Of a DNA stretch of 64,000 nt, positions 32,843 to 39,623 are shown one piece after another; position 1 is the stretch's first letter; every line of letters begins with the position of its first letter. The stretch covers positions 248,001 to 312,000 of the forward strand of contig JBGURP010000033.1 of the NCBI GenBank assembly GCA_045132055.1, written 5' to 3'. The translations under genes were made by a program, and so were the position numbers. Source of the DNA: F23-D06 sp045132055 (GTDB taxonomy: Bacteria; Bacteroidota; Bacteroidia; Bacteroidales; WCHB1-69). The notes beneath the pieces were generated by a model. It was not told the origin of the DNA, did not search any database, and saw only the letters and a list, made by a program, of their open reading frames with translations.

Positions 32843-33416
32843 GTGAAAAAACTTGATTGATTAAAGATTCGAACTCCTGGAAAGCAGTTGTGTCTTGAAG
32901 TTCCCGTAGAGCGTCGGCCAGACCGCGATAATGCCACTCGTGCTCTTTGGGATCCTTTGCATGAAAGCGATTCCAGAGAGCATCTCCTATTTCAGCGTAG
33001 TCGCGGGCGATAGCGCGCATGTTGGAGAGTTTGTCGCCGAGCGCCACTATTTTGGCGTCGTAGGGGGCGCGTGTCAGCCGGTCGATGGCGGCTTGCTTGC
33101 GGGCGTGCCAGCTCTCCTCTTCGCTCACACCTGGCATTGCCTCGTCGCTCTCATGCGCAACCAGCGTGGCTACCCTGTCGCCGAATACCGATCGGATTTC
33201 TTCTATCGTTACATCAGTGTCTTCCACGGTGTCGTGCAAGGCTGCGGCGGCCAGCAACTCCTGGTCGGGTGTCATGGTGGCCACAATCTCCATGGCTTCC
33301 ATGGGATGCACAATGTACGGGAAGCCCTTCCCGCGGCGCTCCGTGCCGGCGTGGGCCTTGACCGCAAAAATGATGGCGCGGTCCAAAAGTTCTGTAGTAA
33401 GCGGTTTGTTTGCCAT
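32829..33416 (-). CDS. HD-domain hydrolase, (p)ppGpp hydrolase (MESH1/SAH) type
   Basis: The 195-residue protein equals the hydrolase domain of Rel/SpoT alone. All diagnostic motifs appear: AVKAHAGTERRGKGFPYIVHP, AAALHDTVEDTDVT (HD and the ED motif, about residues 60-68) and VALGDKLSNMRAIARDY (Asp and Asn of the late motif). This supports manganese-dependent removal of 3'-pyrophosphate from (p)ppGpp or a related alarmone. It lies two bases behind the synthetase gene, as in toxSAS pairs where a hydrolase neutralises the synthetase. C-terminal 60 residues are unassigned. Confidence 0.9.
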   Translation of the reverse strand: MANKPLTTELLDRAIIFAVKAHAGTERRGKGFPYIVHPMEAMEIVATMTPDQELLAAAALHDTVEDTDVTIEEIRSVFGDRVATLVAHESDEAMPGVSEEESWHARKQAAIDRLTRAPYDAKIVALGDKLSNMRAIARDYAEIGDALWNRFHAKDPKEHEWHYRGLADALRELQDTTAFQEFESLINQVFSHGSH

Positions 33417-33418
33417 AA

Positions 33419-34498
33419 TTATTGATTCATGAAAGGAAGGTTTTTGGCCTGATCCAGAATGAACTCCGCCATCATGTCGTTGCTCTCGGACGGGCCGTTG
33501 AGCATATCAAAAATATTACGGATGCCAGCTTTGCCGCCACCGTTTTTCAGGGTGTAGGCAATGCAGATGTTCTGCGGACCTACAGAAGAGGCCAGAATGT
33601 CCAAATCCGTGAGCCCCATCTGAAAGCAAGCAATTTGGTAGGCTCCTTCAAAATAATCCTTGATGATGCAGGCAACATCTCCCAACGTTTTGCACCCCAT
33701 GTTTTTGAAGACAACCAAATAGGGCATCAGCGGAACATCTTGTATCTCCGCTTGGTTCATGGAGGCGATGCGCCGGTTCAGCTGGCCGAAAGGATCCAAT
33801 TCCAAATAGCTTTTGAAGGTTTCTCCGTCAAGAGGAACGTCGTTGAGATTGCCGGAGTCCACAAGCGCTTGCATGCGGCGGCGATAATCTGTGAGCTCCG
33901 CACGGATGCGGCTGAACTGCTCATCGGTCAGCTCCAGCATGCCGGCCAGACGGTTCATGTTGCGAATATATTCTTTGGGGATTTCCAACCCGCTTTTGTA
34001 GCCTGTGTCGTGGTTCAGGTTTGCCCATGCATGTTGCAAAAGGCTGCGCATTTGCACTTCCATGCGGAAAGGCATGTCAGGAATGCGGCATACATAGTGC
34101 AACGAAAGGTATCCGAAACTGTCCAGATCGAGTATTTTCCGCTTGTCCACGGAGTTTTCCCAGTCCACCTCAAACAATCGTTCGATGGCCGATGCCACAA
34201 TGTCCACATCGTCGCGGTAAAAGGTGATGATGCGCAAACCGATTACATCGGTTATGTCGGCCAGACTCTTGTATTTTGCTCCTTTGAGTTCCAATTTGCC
34301 AGCCAGCGATGATTCGGATTTCACGCGTGATTCCAGTCCTGCCACACGAAGTCCAGCATTGGAAAGGCAGTCGCCAATCATCTTTGTCAGCTTTGTCTCG
34401 GCCGCTTTAAACAGGGGAAGATTCTTGCGATACTCATCCAATATCGCTTCTGAATGAGGGCCCAGAAATCTCTTCTCGGCGGATTTTTCCATGCTCAT
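33419..34498 (-). CDS. RelA/SpoT-type nucleotide pyrophosphokinase with extra C-terminal domain
   Basis: The 359-residue protein carries a RelA/SpoT synthetase domain (about residues 20-200): SRVKSESSLAGKL (ATP-binding Arg/Lys), DITDVIGLRIITFYRDD (metal Asp), SFGYLSLHYV (acceptor-stacking Tyr) and RMEVQMRSLLQHAWANLNHD (catalytic Glu). There is no hydrolase, TGS or ACT domain. About 150 C-terminal residues are unlike small alarmone synthetases and not recognised. The true start is ATG 34498, eleven bases behind trxB; a frame to 34858 is a shadow inside trxB. The product, (p)ppGpp, (p)ppApp or tRNA pyrophosphate, cannot be told from sequence. Confidence 0.9.
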   Translation of the reverse strand: MSMEKSAEKRFLGPHSEAILDEYRKNLPLFKAAETKLTKMIGDCLSNAGLRVAGLESRVKSESSLAGKLELKGAKYKSLADITDVIGLRIITFYRDDVDIVASAIERLFEVDWENSVDKRKILDLDSFGYLSLHYVCRIPDMPFRMEVQMRSLLQHAWANLNHDTGYKSGLEIPKEYIRNMNRLAGMLELTDEQFSRIRAELTDYRRRMQALVDSGNLNDVPLDGETFKSYLELDPFGQLNRRIASMNQAEIQDVPLMPYLVVFKNMGCKTLGDVACIIKDYFEGAYQIACFQMGLTDLDILASSVGPQNICIAYTLKNGGGKAGIRNIFDMLNGPSESNDMMAEFILDQAKNLPFMNQ

Positions 34499-34509
34499 TG
34501 AGTTTGTTG

Positions 34510-35454
34510 TTATTTGTTTTCCATCAAAAACCTTGCTGCTTCGATGCCAGCTATGGCGCCGGAGGCAGCGGCGATGATGGCTTGGCGGTAGTAGGGATCT
34601 TGCACGTCTCCGGCGGCAAACACGCCTTCCACGCTGGTCCGCCCCGTGCCCGGCTGCGTGATGATGTAGCCCTGCTCGTTCATCTCGAGCTGACCCTTGA
34701 AGAGCTCCGATACCGGTGTCACGCCGATGGCCTCGAACACGCCGTCCACGGCAAGCGTTTTCTCTTCGCCGCTTTTCACATTCTTGACTTGCAAGCCGGT
34801 CACCTTCTTGATGAAGCCTTGCTGCTCGCCCACGATATCTACAGGCACGGTGTCCCATACCACTTCAATGTTTTCGGTGGCTAACACCTGCTTCTGCAAC
34901 GCCATGGTGCCACGGAATTGGTCGCGGCGGTGCACGATATAGACCTTGCTGCAAATGTGGGAGAGATAGAGTGCGTCCTCCAGGGCGGTGTCGCCGCCGC
35001 CGATGACCACGGTGGTGCGATTGCGGAAAAAGTTGCCGTCGCAGGTGGCGCAGGTGGATACGCCGAAGCCTCTGAATTTCTGCTCGCTCGGCATTCCTAA
35101 CCAACGCGCATTGGCTCCGGTGGCCACAATTACCGTCTCGGCTACGATCTCGTTTTCGTTATCCACAATGCAGCGGAACGGGCGCGAGGAGAAGTCCACG
35201 CTGGTGACCATGCCCGTGCGCATCTCCGTGCCCACGCGCAAGGCCTGCTGCCGGATGTCATCCATGATGACCGGACCGGAAGAGCCACCCGGATAGCCGG
35301 GGAAGTTCTCCACCTCGTTGGTGATGGTGAGCTGCCCGCCGGGCTGCATGCCCTCGATCAAGAGCGGATTCATTTCGGCGCGTGACAAATAGATGCCGGC
35401 GGTGTAACCGGCAGGACCTGAACCTATGATAAGGCATTTAACATGTTCTGACAT
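34510..35454 (-). CDS. trxB: Thioredoxin-disulfide reductase
   Basis: The 314-residue flavoenzyme passes electrons from NADPH to thioredoxin. It has the FAD loop IIGSGPAGYTAGIYLSRAEM (residues 10-29), the redox pair in STCATCDGNFF (about 135-138), the NADPH loop VVIGGGDTALEDALYLS, and the late FAAGDVQDPYYRQAIIAAASG. It is followed within 11 bases by the alarmone synthetase gene, so redox homeostasis and the signalling operon probably share a transcript. Confidence 0.96.
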   Translation of the reverse strand: MSEHVKCLIIGSGPAGYTAGIYLSRAEMNPLLIEGMQPGGQLTITNEVENFPGYPGGSSGPVIMDDIRQQALRVGTEMRTGMVTSVDFSSRPFRCIVDNENEIVAETVIVATGANARWLGMPSEQKFRGFGVSTCATCDGNFFRNRTTVVIGGGDTALEDALYLSHICSKVYIVHRRDQFRGTMALQKQVLATENIEVVWDTVPVDIVGEQQGFIKKVTGLQVKNVKSGEEKTLAVDGVFEAIGVTPVSELFKGQLEMNEQGYIITQPGTGRTSVEGVFAAGDVQDPYYRQAIIAAASGAIAGIEAARFLMENK

Positions 35455-35512
35455 ATCTTTTTTTCTTTTAACTGAATGATTTTTTGTCTGTCGGGTGCGA
35501 TAGAGTAGGGAT

Positions 35513-35989
35513 TTAGTAAGATGATCTCGAATTCATGTGGATTTTCCAATGGTTACCCTGTTCATCGTCGTATTCGTATATCAATTCTTTTCGCGAGAGC
35601 TTTTGGATGGCAGCCGTGTAGTTGTAACGTTTGCCCAAAATGCTGAACTGCAAGACCAGATCCTTGAAATCGTTCTGGAAATACCAGTTTCCTGCGGATG
35701 AATAGCGTATTTCGCCATTGTAGGAAGTCATCACTTGCAACACGTAGTCGGCATATATATAATAGTATGCGCCCGGAACGTTGGCCCTGTAGCCGGTTCC
35801 GTAGAGGAGCTCCACGTTGGTGGAATCTATTTCGGTGCCGTTGAGGTAAGTGTGGGTTACCTGCCACGAGCCGATGATGCGGTATTCGGGTTTGTGCAGA
35901 CTGAATACAGGCTGCGGGTATCTGCAAGAGACGCCGGTGATGACCAGCAGTCCTAAGATGGCGGCAAATATTATTCTATGCTTTTTCAT
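35513..35989 (-). CDS. Small lipoprotein, lipocalin-like
   Basis: The 158-residue protein has a lipobox TGVSC (Cys at residue 22). It then shows EYRIIGSWQVTHTYLNG and strand-rich segments such as YYIYADYVLQVMTSYNGEI and ELIYEYDDEQGNHWKIHM, like the lipocalin-type domains (GxWxv pattern) common in Bacteroidota lipoproteins. Function unknown. It lies six bases behind the sirtuin gene and 58 bases before trxB. Confidence 0.72.
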   Translation of the reverse strand: MKKHRIIFAAILGLLVITGVSCRYPQPVFSLHKPEYRIIGSWQVTHTYLNGTEIDSTNVELLYGTGYRANVPGAYYYIYADYVLQVMTSYNGEIRYSSAGNWYFQNDFKDLVLQFSILGKRYNYTAAIQKLSRKELIYEYDDEQGNHWKIHMNSRSSY

Positions 35990-35995
35990 AGTGAT

Positions 35996-36685
35996 TTATG
36001 CTTGTTTTGATAATTGATCGTATAGTAATTTCATGCCCACGGTGGCTTTCTCCTTGATGAAATGCACCTTGCGGGAGATGGGTTGCACGTCTTTGGGGTC
36101 GATGACGTAGATGTCGGCGTGACTGGGGGCGTAATAGAGTAGGCCAGCGGCGGGATATACGTTCAGCGAAGTTCCCACGATGATGAGGATGTCGGCTTTC
36201 TCCACCACTTTTACCGCTTCGTCCATCATGGGCACGGCCTCGCCGAACCACACGATGAAGGGGCGCATGCGCGCGCCGTCGGGAGTCTTCTCATCATGGC
36301 GGATGGGCCTGTAGCCGATGTCCTGCACAAAGCGCTTGCCGTTCTCACTGCAGGCCTTGGTGGCCTCGCCGTGCAGGTGGATGATGTTGGTGGAACCGCC
36401 CCGCTCGTGCAGGTCGTCAATGTTCTGCGTCACGACGGTAACATCGTAATATTGCTCCAGTGCGGCCACTAACTTGTGCGCGTCGTTGGGGCCGGTCTTG
36501 GCTAGTTCGGCACGGCGGGCGTTGTAGAAGTCCGTCACCAGGTCGGGGTCGCGGTACCAGCCGTCTAGGGTGGCCACCTCTTCCACGTTGTAGTTTTCCC
36601 AGAGACCGTCACTGTCCCGGAAAGTCTTGATGCCGCTCTCAGCACTGATGCCGGCACCGGATAAAACGACAAGGTTCTTTTTCAT
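35996..36685 (-). CDS. cobB: Sirtuin NAD-dependent protein deacylase, zinc-site poor
   Basis: The 229-residue protein has the sirtuin core: VVLSGAGISAESGIKTFRDSDGLWE (residues 6-30), VVTQNIDDLHERGG, IIHLHGEATKA with the catalytic His, IVWFGEAVP and IIVGTSLNVYPAAGL. It would remove acyl groups from lysines using NAD. The usual four zinc-binding Cys are missing: only one Cys (ACSENGKR) remains between the HGE motif and the WFGE motif. That is known for a bacterial sirtuin branch, but its deacylase preference is open. Confidence 0.9.
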   Translation of the reverse strand: MKKNLVVLSGAGISAESGIKTFRDSDGLWENYNVEEVATLDGWYRDPDLVTDFYNARRAELAKTGPNDAHKLVAALEQYYDVTVVTQNIDDLHERGGSTNIIHLHGEATKACSENGKRFVQDIGYRPIRHDEKTPDGARMRPFIVWFGEAVPMMDEAVKVVEKADILIIVGTSLNVYPAAGLLYYAPSHADIYVIDPKDVQPISRKVHFIKEKATVGMKLLYDQLSKQA

Positions 36686-36758
36686 GATAAAATAGGGTAT
36701 AGGTTACAGGGTTCAGGGTACAGTTTTATAAAAATTTCAGTTACCTAATAAGATAGTG

Positions 36759-37376
36759 TTACTCTATCAACTGCCAAGGCACAGTACTTGTCCTATTTGA
36801 AAAAATAGTCAGCCCTTTGTCTTTTATGATTTGAGCATATTCAGGTTCTGCGTTATAATTGTCAGACATTACGATGTTCATAAGAAAACTATCCTCAAGG
36901 TTGGATATCTCTCCTGTGTATGTTGACGATTCCAGATTGAGAATCATATTATCATATACAGCACTAAATAAAAAATTAACCCTGAATTTTTGACCATCTG
37001 GATCAATTCCACCACCGCCAAAAACCAAACGAATAGTTTTTGGTGCATATGTTCCATCTTGTCCAGAAATGCGGGTCAATGTCACACCCCATTCAGCCAA
37101 TTCGCCAGTAGGATGACAAGGATCGTACCAGCTTGAATAGTATGCAGTGTCATATTCCAGCAAGTGAACTTCGCTTACTTCAAAAACCAAAGTATCGGCA
37201 ATAAGTTGGTTGTTCTCAAAGGATATGCGTTGGCCAACTTCGTAAGGAAAAAACTGGTTGAGCTCTTTGGGTAAGCGCCAGCCATGGGTGGCAACCAGCT
37301 CACACGGATCCGGTCCGGGACAGCCGGTCAGAACCAACATGGATGCTACAATAACGAAAAAAAAGCATTTTTTCAT
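36759..37376 (-). CDS. Lipoprotein of unknown function
   Basis: The 205-residue protein has a lipoprotein signal with lipobox LTGC (Cys near residue 19) followed by PGPDPCELVATHGWRLP. The body is beta-rich and includes RLVFGGGGIDPDGQKFRVNFLF and a late VMSDNYNAEPEYAQIIKDKG. No family is recognised. I chose ATG 37376; the frame to 37415 runs into a family A hairpin repeat. It stands alone between pfkA (upstream, same strand) and the sirtuin gene. Confidence 0.68.
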   Translation of the reverse strand: MKKCFFFVIVASMLVLTGCPGPDPCELVATHGWRLPKELNQFFPYEVGQRISFENNQLIADTLVFEVSEVHLLEYDTAYYSSWYDPCHPTGELAEWGVTLTRISGQDGTYAPKTIRLVFGGGGIDPDGQKFRVNFLFSAVYDNMILNLESSTYTGEISNLEDSFLMNIVMSDNYNAEPEYAQIIKDKGLTIFSNRTSTVPWQLIE

Positions 37377-37390
37377 AATTCTCAGTTTAA

Positions 37391-37441
37391 TATTACTACC
37401 CTGGCCTTCGGCCACCCCTTCTAGAATAGAAGGGGATTATT
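37391..37441 (+). repeat. Double-hairpin repeat of family A, copy 3
   Basis: TATTACTACCCT, GGCCTTCGGCC, CCCCTTCTA...TAGAAGGGG, lying between the pfkA heptanucleotide array and the lipoprotein start. Confidence 0.8.
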
Positions 37442-37457
37442 TAATTCTAAAATTCCT

Positions 37458-37560
37458 CCGTCACTACTAACTGCTAACTCCTCACTCCTCACTCCTAACA
37501 CCTCACTACTCTCTACTCTCTACTCTCTACTCTCTACTCTCTAATCTCTAAACTCTAAAC
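37458..37560 (-). repeat. Long heptanucleotide array behind pfkA
   Basis: On the minus strand, four bases after the pfkA TGA, about 14 units follow: GTTTAGA (2), GATTAGA, GAGTAGA (4), GAGTAGT, GAGGTGT, TAGGAGT, GAGGAGT (2), TAGCAGT, TAGTAGT. Most carry TAG; others create TGA at unit joints. Confidence 0.85.
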
Positions 37561-37562
37561 GT

Positions 37563-38669
37563 TCATTCGTCTCCGAAGCAAATCCCGATGCTCTTGGCAG
37601 TGTGCACGAGGAAGCTCTTGTCTGGCTGCACGAGGTGCGGCTTTTTGAGGGCCTCTTCGAGGGGCACGTAGGAGATGTTGGGGTGGCGATAGACCACAAG
37701 GTTGCCGTACTTGTGCTCTTTCACCAGCTCGAAGGCTTTGACGCCGAACTCGGTGGCGAGGATGCGGTCGTAGGCCACTGGTGTGCCGCCGCGTTGCAGG
37801 TGCCCGAGCACGGTGACGCGCACGTCATGTTCGATGCCGAGGTCGATGAGCTCGCGCCGGAGCACGTCGCCCACGCCGCCCAGCTTGATGTGCGGGTCGC
37901 CGACGGCCTCCGGAGCACTGCCCGTGACCTTGCCGTCAGCCTTCTTCGCGCCTTCGGCAATCACGATGTTGCAGAACCCCATGCCGTTCTTGTAGCGGGT
38001 CTCAATCTTCTTGACGATATTGCGGGCATCATAAGGGATTTCCGGGATGATGCAGACTTCAGCGCCGCCGGCCAGGGCCGTGTGCAGCGCAATCCAGCCC
38101 GCATCGCGCCCCATCACTTCCATGATGAAGACGCGGTTATGGCTCTCTGCTGTGGTCACTAACTTGTCGAAAGCCTCCGTGGCAATCTGCACGGCCGTCT
38201 GGAACCCGAAGGTGAAGTCGGTGCTCGAGAGGTCGTTGTCGATGGTTTTGGGAACGCCCACCACGGGGATGCCGATTTTCAGCAACTCCATGGAAATGCC
38301 CTGCGAGCCGTCGCCGCCGATGTTGATGACGGCCTCGATGCCCAATTCTTCCAATCGCTGCTTCATCAGCTGCGAGCGGTCTTCCATCACCCAGCTGCCG
38401 TCGGGCTGCTTGACGGGGAAGTGGAACGGGCCGCCGCGGTTGGTGGTCTTGATGATGGTGCCGCCCTTGACATGCAGGCCGGAGACCATCTCTTCCGTGA
38501 GCTCCACAATCTCTATCTTGTCCTTCAAAATGCCGTTGAAGGATTCTATGCAGCCGTAAACCTTCCATTCGTCCTGCTCGAGGCGCGAGCGCTTGACGAT
38601 GCCGCGGATGACCGCGTTGAGTCCGGGACAGTCGCCGCCGCCGGTGGCGACAAGTATTTTATGAGTCAT
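37563..38669 (-). CDS. pfkA: 6-phosphofructokinase, group III mixed type
   Basis: The 368-residue glycolytic enzyme phosphorylates fructose 6-phosphate. It has ILVATGGGDCPGLNAVIRG at the N-terminus, INIGGDGSQGISMEL (about residue 116), GVPKTIDNDL (about 140), FIMEVMGRDAGWIA and LGHLQRGGTPVAYDR. The donor-determining pair is Gly in GGDGS, as in ATP enzymes, together with Lys in PKTIDND, as in pyrophosphate enzymes. This Gly/Lys combination marks the group III PFKs, which are usually ATP-dependent. A -7 box lies 21 bases before the ATG. Confidence 0.93.
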   Translation of the reverse strand: MTHKILVATGGGDCPGLNAVIRGIVKRSRLEQDEWKVYGCIESFNGILKDKIEIVELTEEMVSGLHVKGGTIIKTTNRGGPFHFPVKQPDGSWVMEDRSQLMKQRLEELGIEAVINIGGDGSQGISMELLKIGIPVVGVPKTIDNDLSSTDFTFGFQTAVQIATEAFDKLVTTAESHNRVFIMEVMGRDAGWIALHTALAGGAEVCIIPEIPYDARNIVKKIETRYKNGMGFCNIVIAEGAKKADGKVTGSAPEAVGDPHIKLGGVGDVLRRELIDLGIEHDVRVTVLGHLQRGGTPVAYDRILATEFGVKAFELVKEHKYGNLVVYRHPNISYVPLEEALKKPHLVQPDKSFLVHTAKSIGICFGDE

Positions 38670-38690
38670 AGTCTGTGATTAAATTGGCTG

Positions 38691-38698
38691 CAAACTTA
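38691..38698 (-). promoter_or_regulatory. -7 promoter box for pfkA
   Basis: TAAGTTTG on the minus strand, 21 bases before the pfkA ATG. Confidence 0.5.
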
Positions 38699-38721
38699 CA
38701 CATTTTTTCCGAATTGGCCAC

Positions 38722-38755
38722 AAAAAAAAGCCTGGCATGCGCCAGGCCTTTTTTC
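38722..38755. terminator. Terminator behind rplY
   Basis: GCCTGGC, ATGC, GCCAGGC with A-rich and T-rich flanks forms a strong hairpin, readable both ways, seventeen bases behind the rplY stop. The minus-strand tail is TTTTTTTTG. Confidence 0.85.
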
Positions 38756-38772
38756 CATTATAGGGATAGTGA

Positions 38773-39384
38773 TTATGCTTCAGCAGGAGCTTCTGCACCT
38801 TCCTCAGCACCCTCTTCGCCAGCCTCTTCCGTAGCCACCACGTTACGTGTCTGGTTGACGGAGACGATGACCTTGTTGGGGTTGTCGATGATGGAAAGGT
38901 TGTCGATGTTGATGTCGCAAATGCGGATCACATCCTCGATGTCCAAGTTGGAGATGTCGGCGGTGATGCACTCCGGAATGTTCTCCAGCAGACCGCGGAC
39001 TTTCAACTTTCTGACTCTCTTATGAAGGAAACCGCCCTTCAAAACGCCAGGGGAAGTGCCCGTGATCTTGAACGGGATTTCAATGGTGATGGGTTTGCCG
39101 TCAACGACTTCAAGGAAGTCAACGTGCAGGAGACGGTCGGTGATGGGGTGGAACTGGGTCTCTTGGACGATGGCGTTGCAGGTCTTGCCGTCAACGGTGA
39201 GTTCCACATATTTCACTTCAGGAGTGTAGAGGAGGTCTCTGAACTGACCCTCTTCCACGACGAACATTTTCTGCTCCTTGCCGCCGTACAGCACGCACGG
39301 GATCATGCCCTGCACGCGTTGGGCTTTTGCATCTTTTTTCCCTACGTTCTCACGGGGAGAACCGCTAATAGATACTGATTTCAT
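38773..39384 (-). CDS. rplY: 50S ribosomal protein L25, long CTC type
   Basis: The 203-residue protein binds 5S rRNA. It has the L25 N-terminal domain (RENVGKKDAKAQRVQGMIPCVLYGG, then VDGKTCNAIVQETQFHPITDRLLHVDFLEV) and the C-terminal TL5/CTC domain (GVLKGGFLHKRVRKLKVRG). An Ala/Glu-rich tail follows (EEAGEEGAEEGAEAPAEA), common in Bacteroidota. ATG 39384 was chosen; the frame to 39432 runs into the promoter. Confidence 0.95.
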   Translation of the reverse strand: MKSVSISGSPRENVGKKDAKAQRVQGMIPCVLYGGKEQKMFVVEEGQFRDLLYTPEVKYVELTVDGKTCNAIVQETQFHPITDRLLHVDFLEVVDGKPITIEIPFKITGTSPGVLKGGFLHKRVRKLKVRGLLENIPECITADISNLDIEDVIRICDINIDNLSIIDNPNKVIVSVNQTRNVVATEEAGEEGAEEGAEAPAEA

Positions 39385-39429
39385 ACTAATTGTTTTTAAT
39401 GAATAATTTATGTTGCTTTTTTGCGGCGG

Positions 39430-39437
39430 CAAAAGTA
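39430..39437 (-). promoter_or_regulatory. -7 promoter box for rplY
   Basis: TACTTTTG on the minus strand, 45 bases before the rplY ATG. Confidence 0.55.
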
Positions 39438-39565
39438 CAAAATATTATTGAATTCTCCCATTATCCGTTGCATTATTTTCTGAAAATCATGTCTTTTTGC
39501 GGAAAGTGCTCATTATGAGGGATAAAAATAAATGCCGGAAAGAATAAAGTTATTGAAAAAAACAC

Positions 39566-39573
39566 TATTTTTG
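39566..39573 (+). promoter_or_regulatory. -7 promoter box for the PpiD-like gene
   Basis: TATTTTTG followed by CACGC, 50 bases before the ATG at 39624. Confidence 0.55.
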
Positions 39574-39623
39574 CACGCTTTTTTTTTGAAATAATAAATG
39601 TATAACTAAAATAATAATTTGAC

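Noticed and set aside
34499..34858. N-terminal extension of the alarmone synthetase frame
   Set aside because: It reads Arg-rich shadow sequence of trxB; the ATG at 34498 fits the gene border and the synthetase domain.
37458..37560. Possible CRISPR-like or satellite array
   Set aside because: The unit is only seven bases, there are no spacers and no cas genes; it belongs to the stop-triplet arrays.
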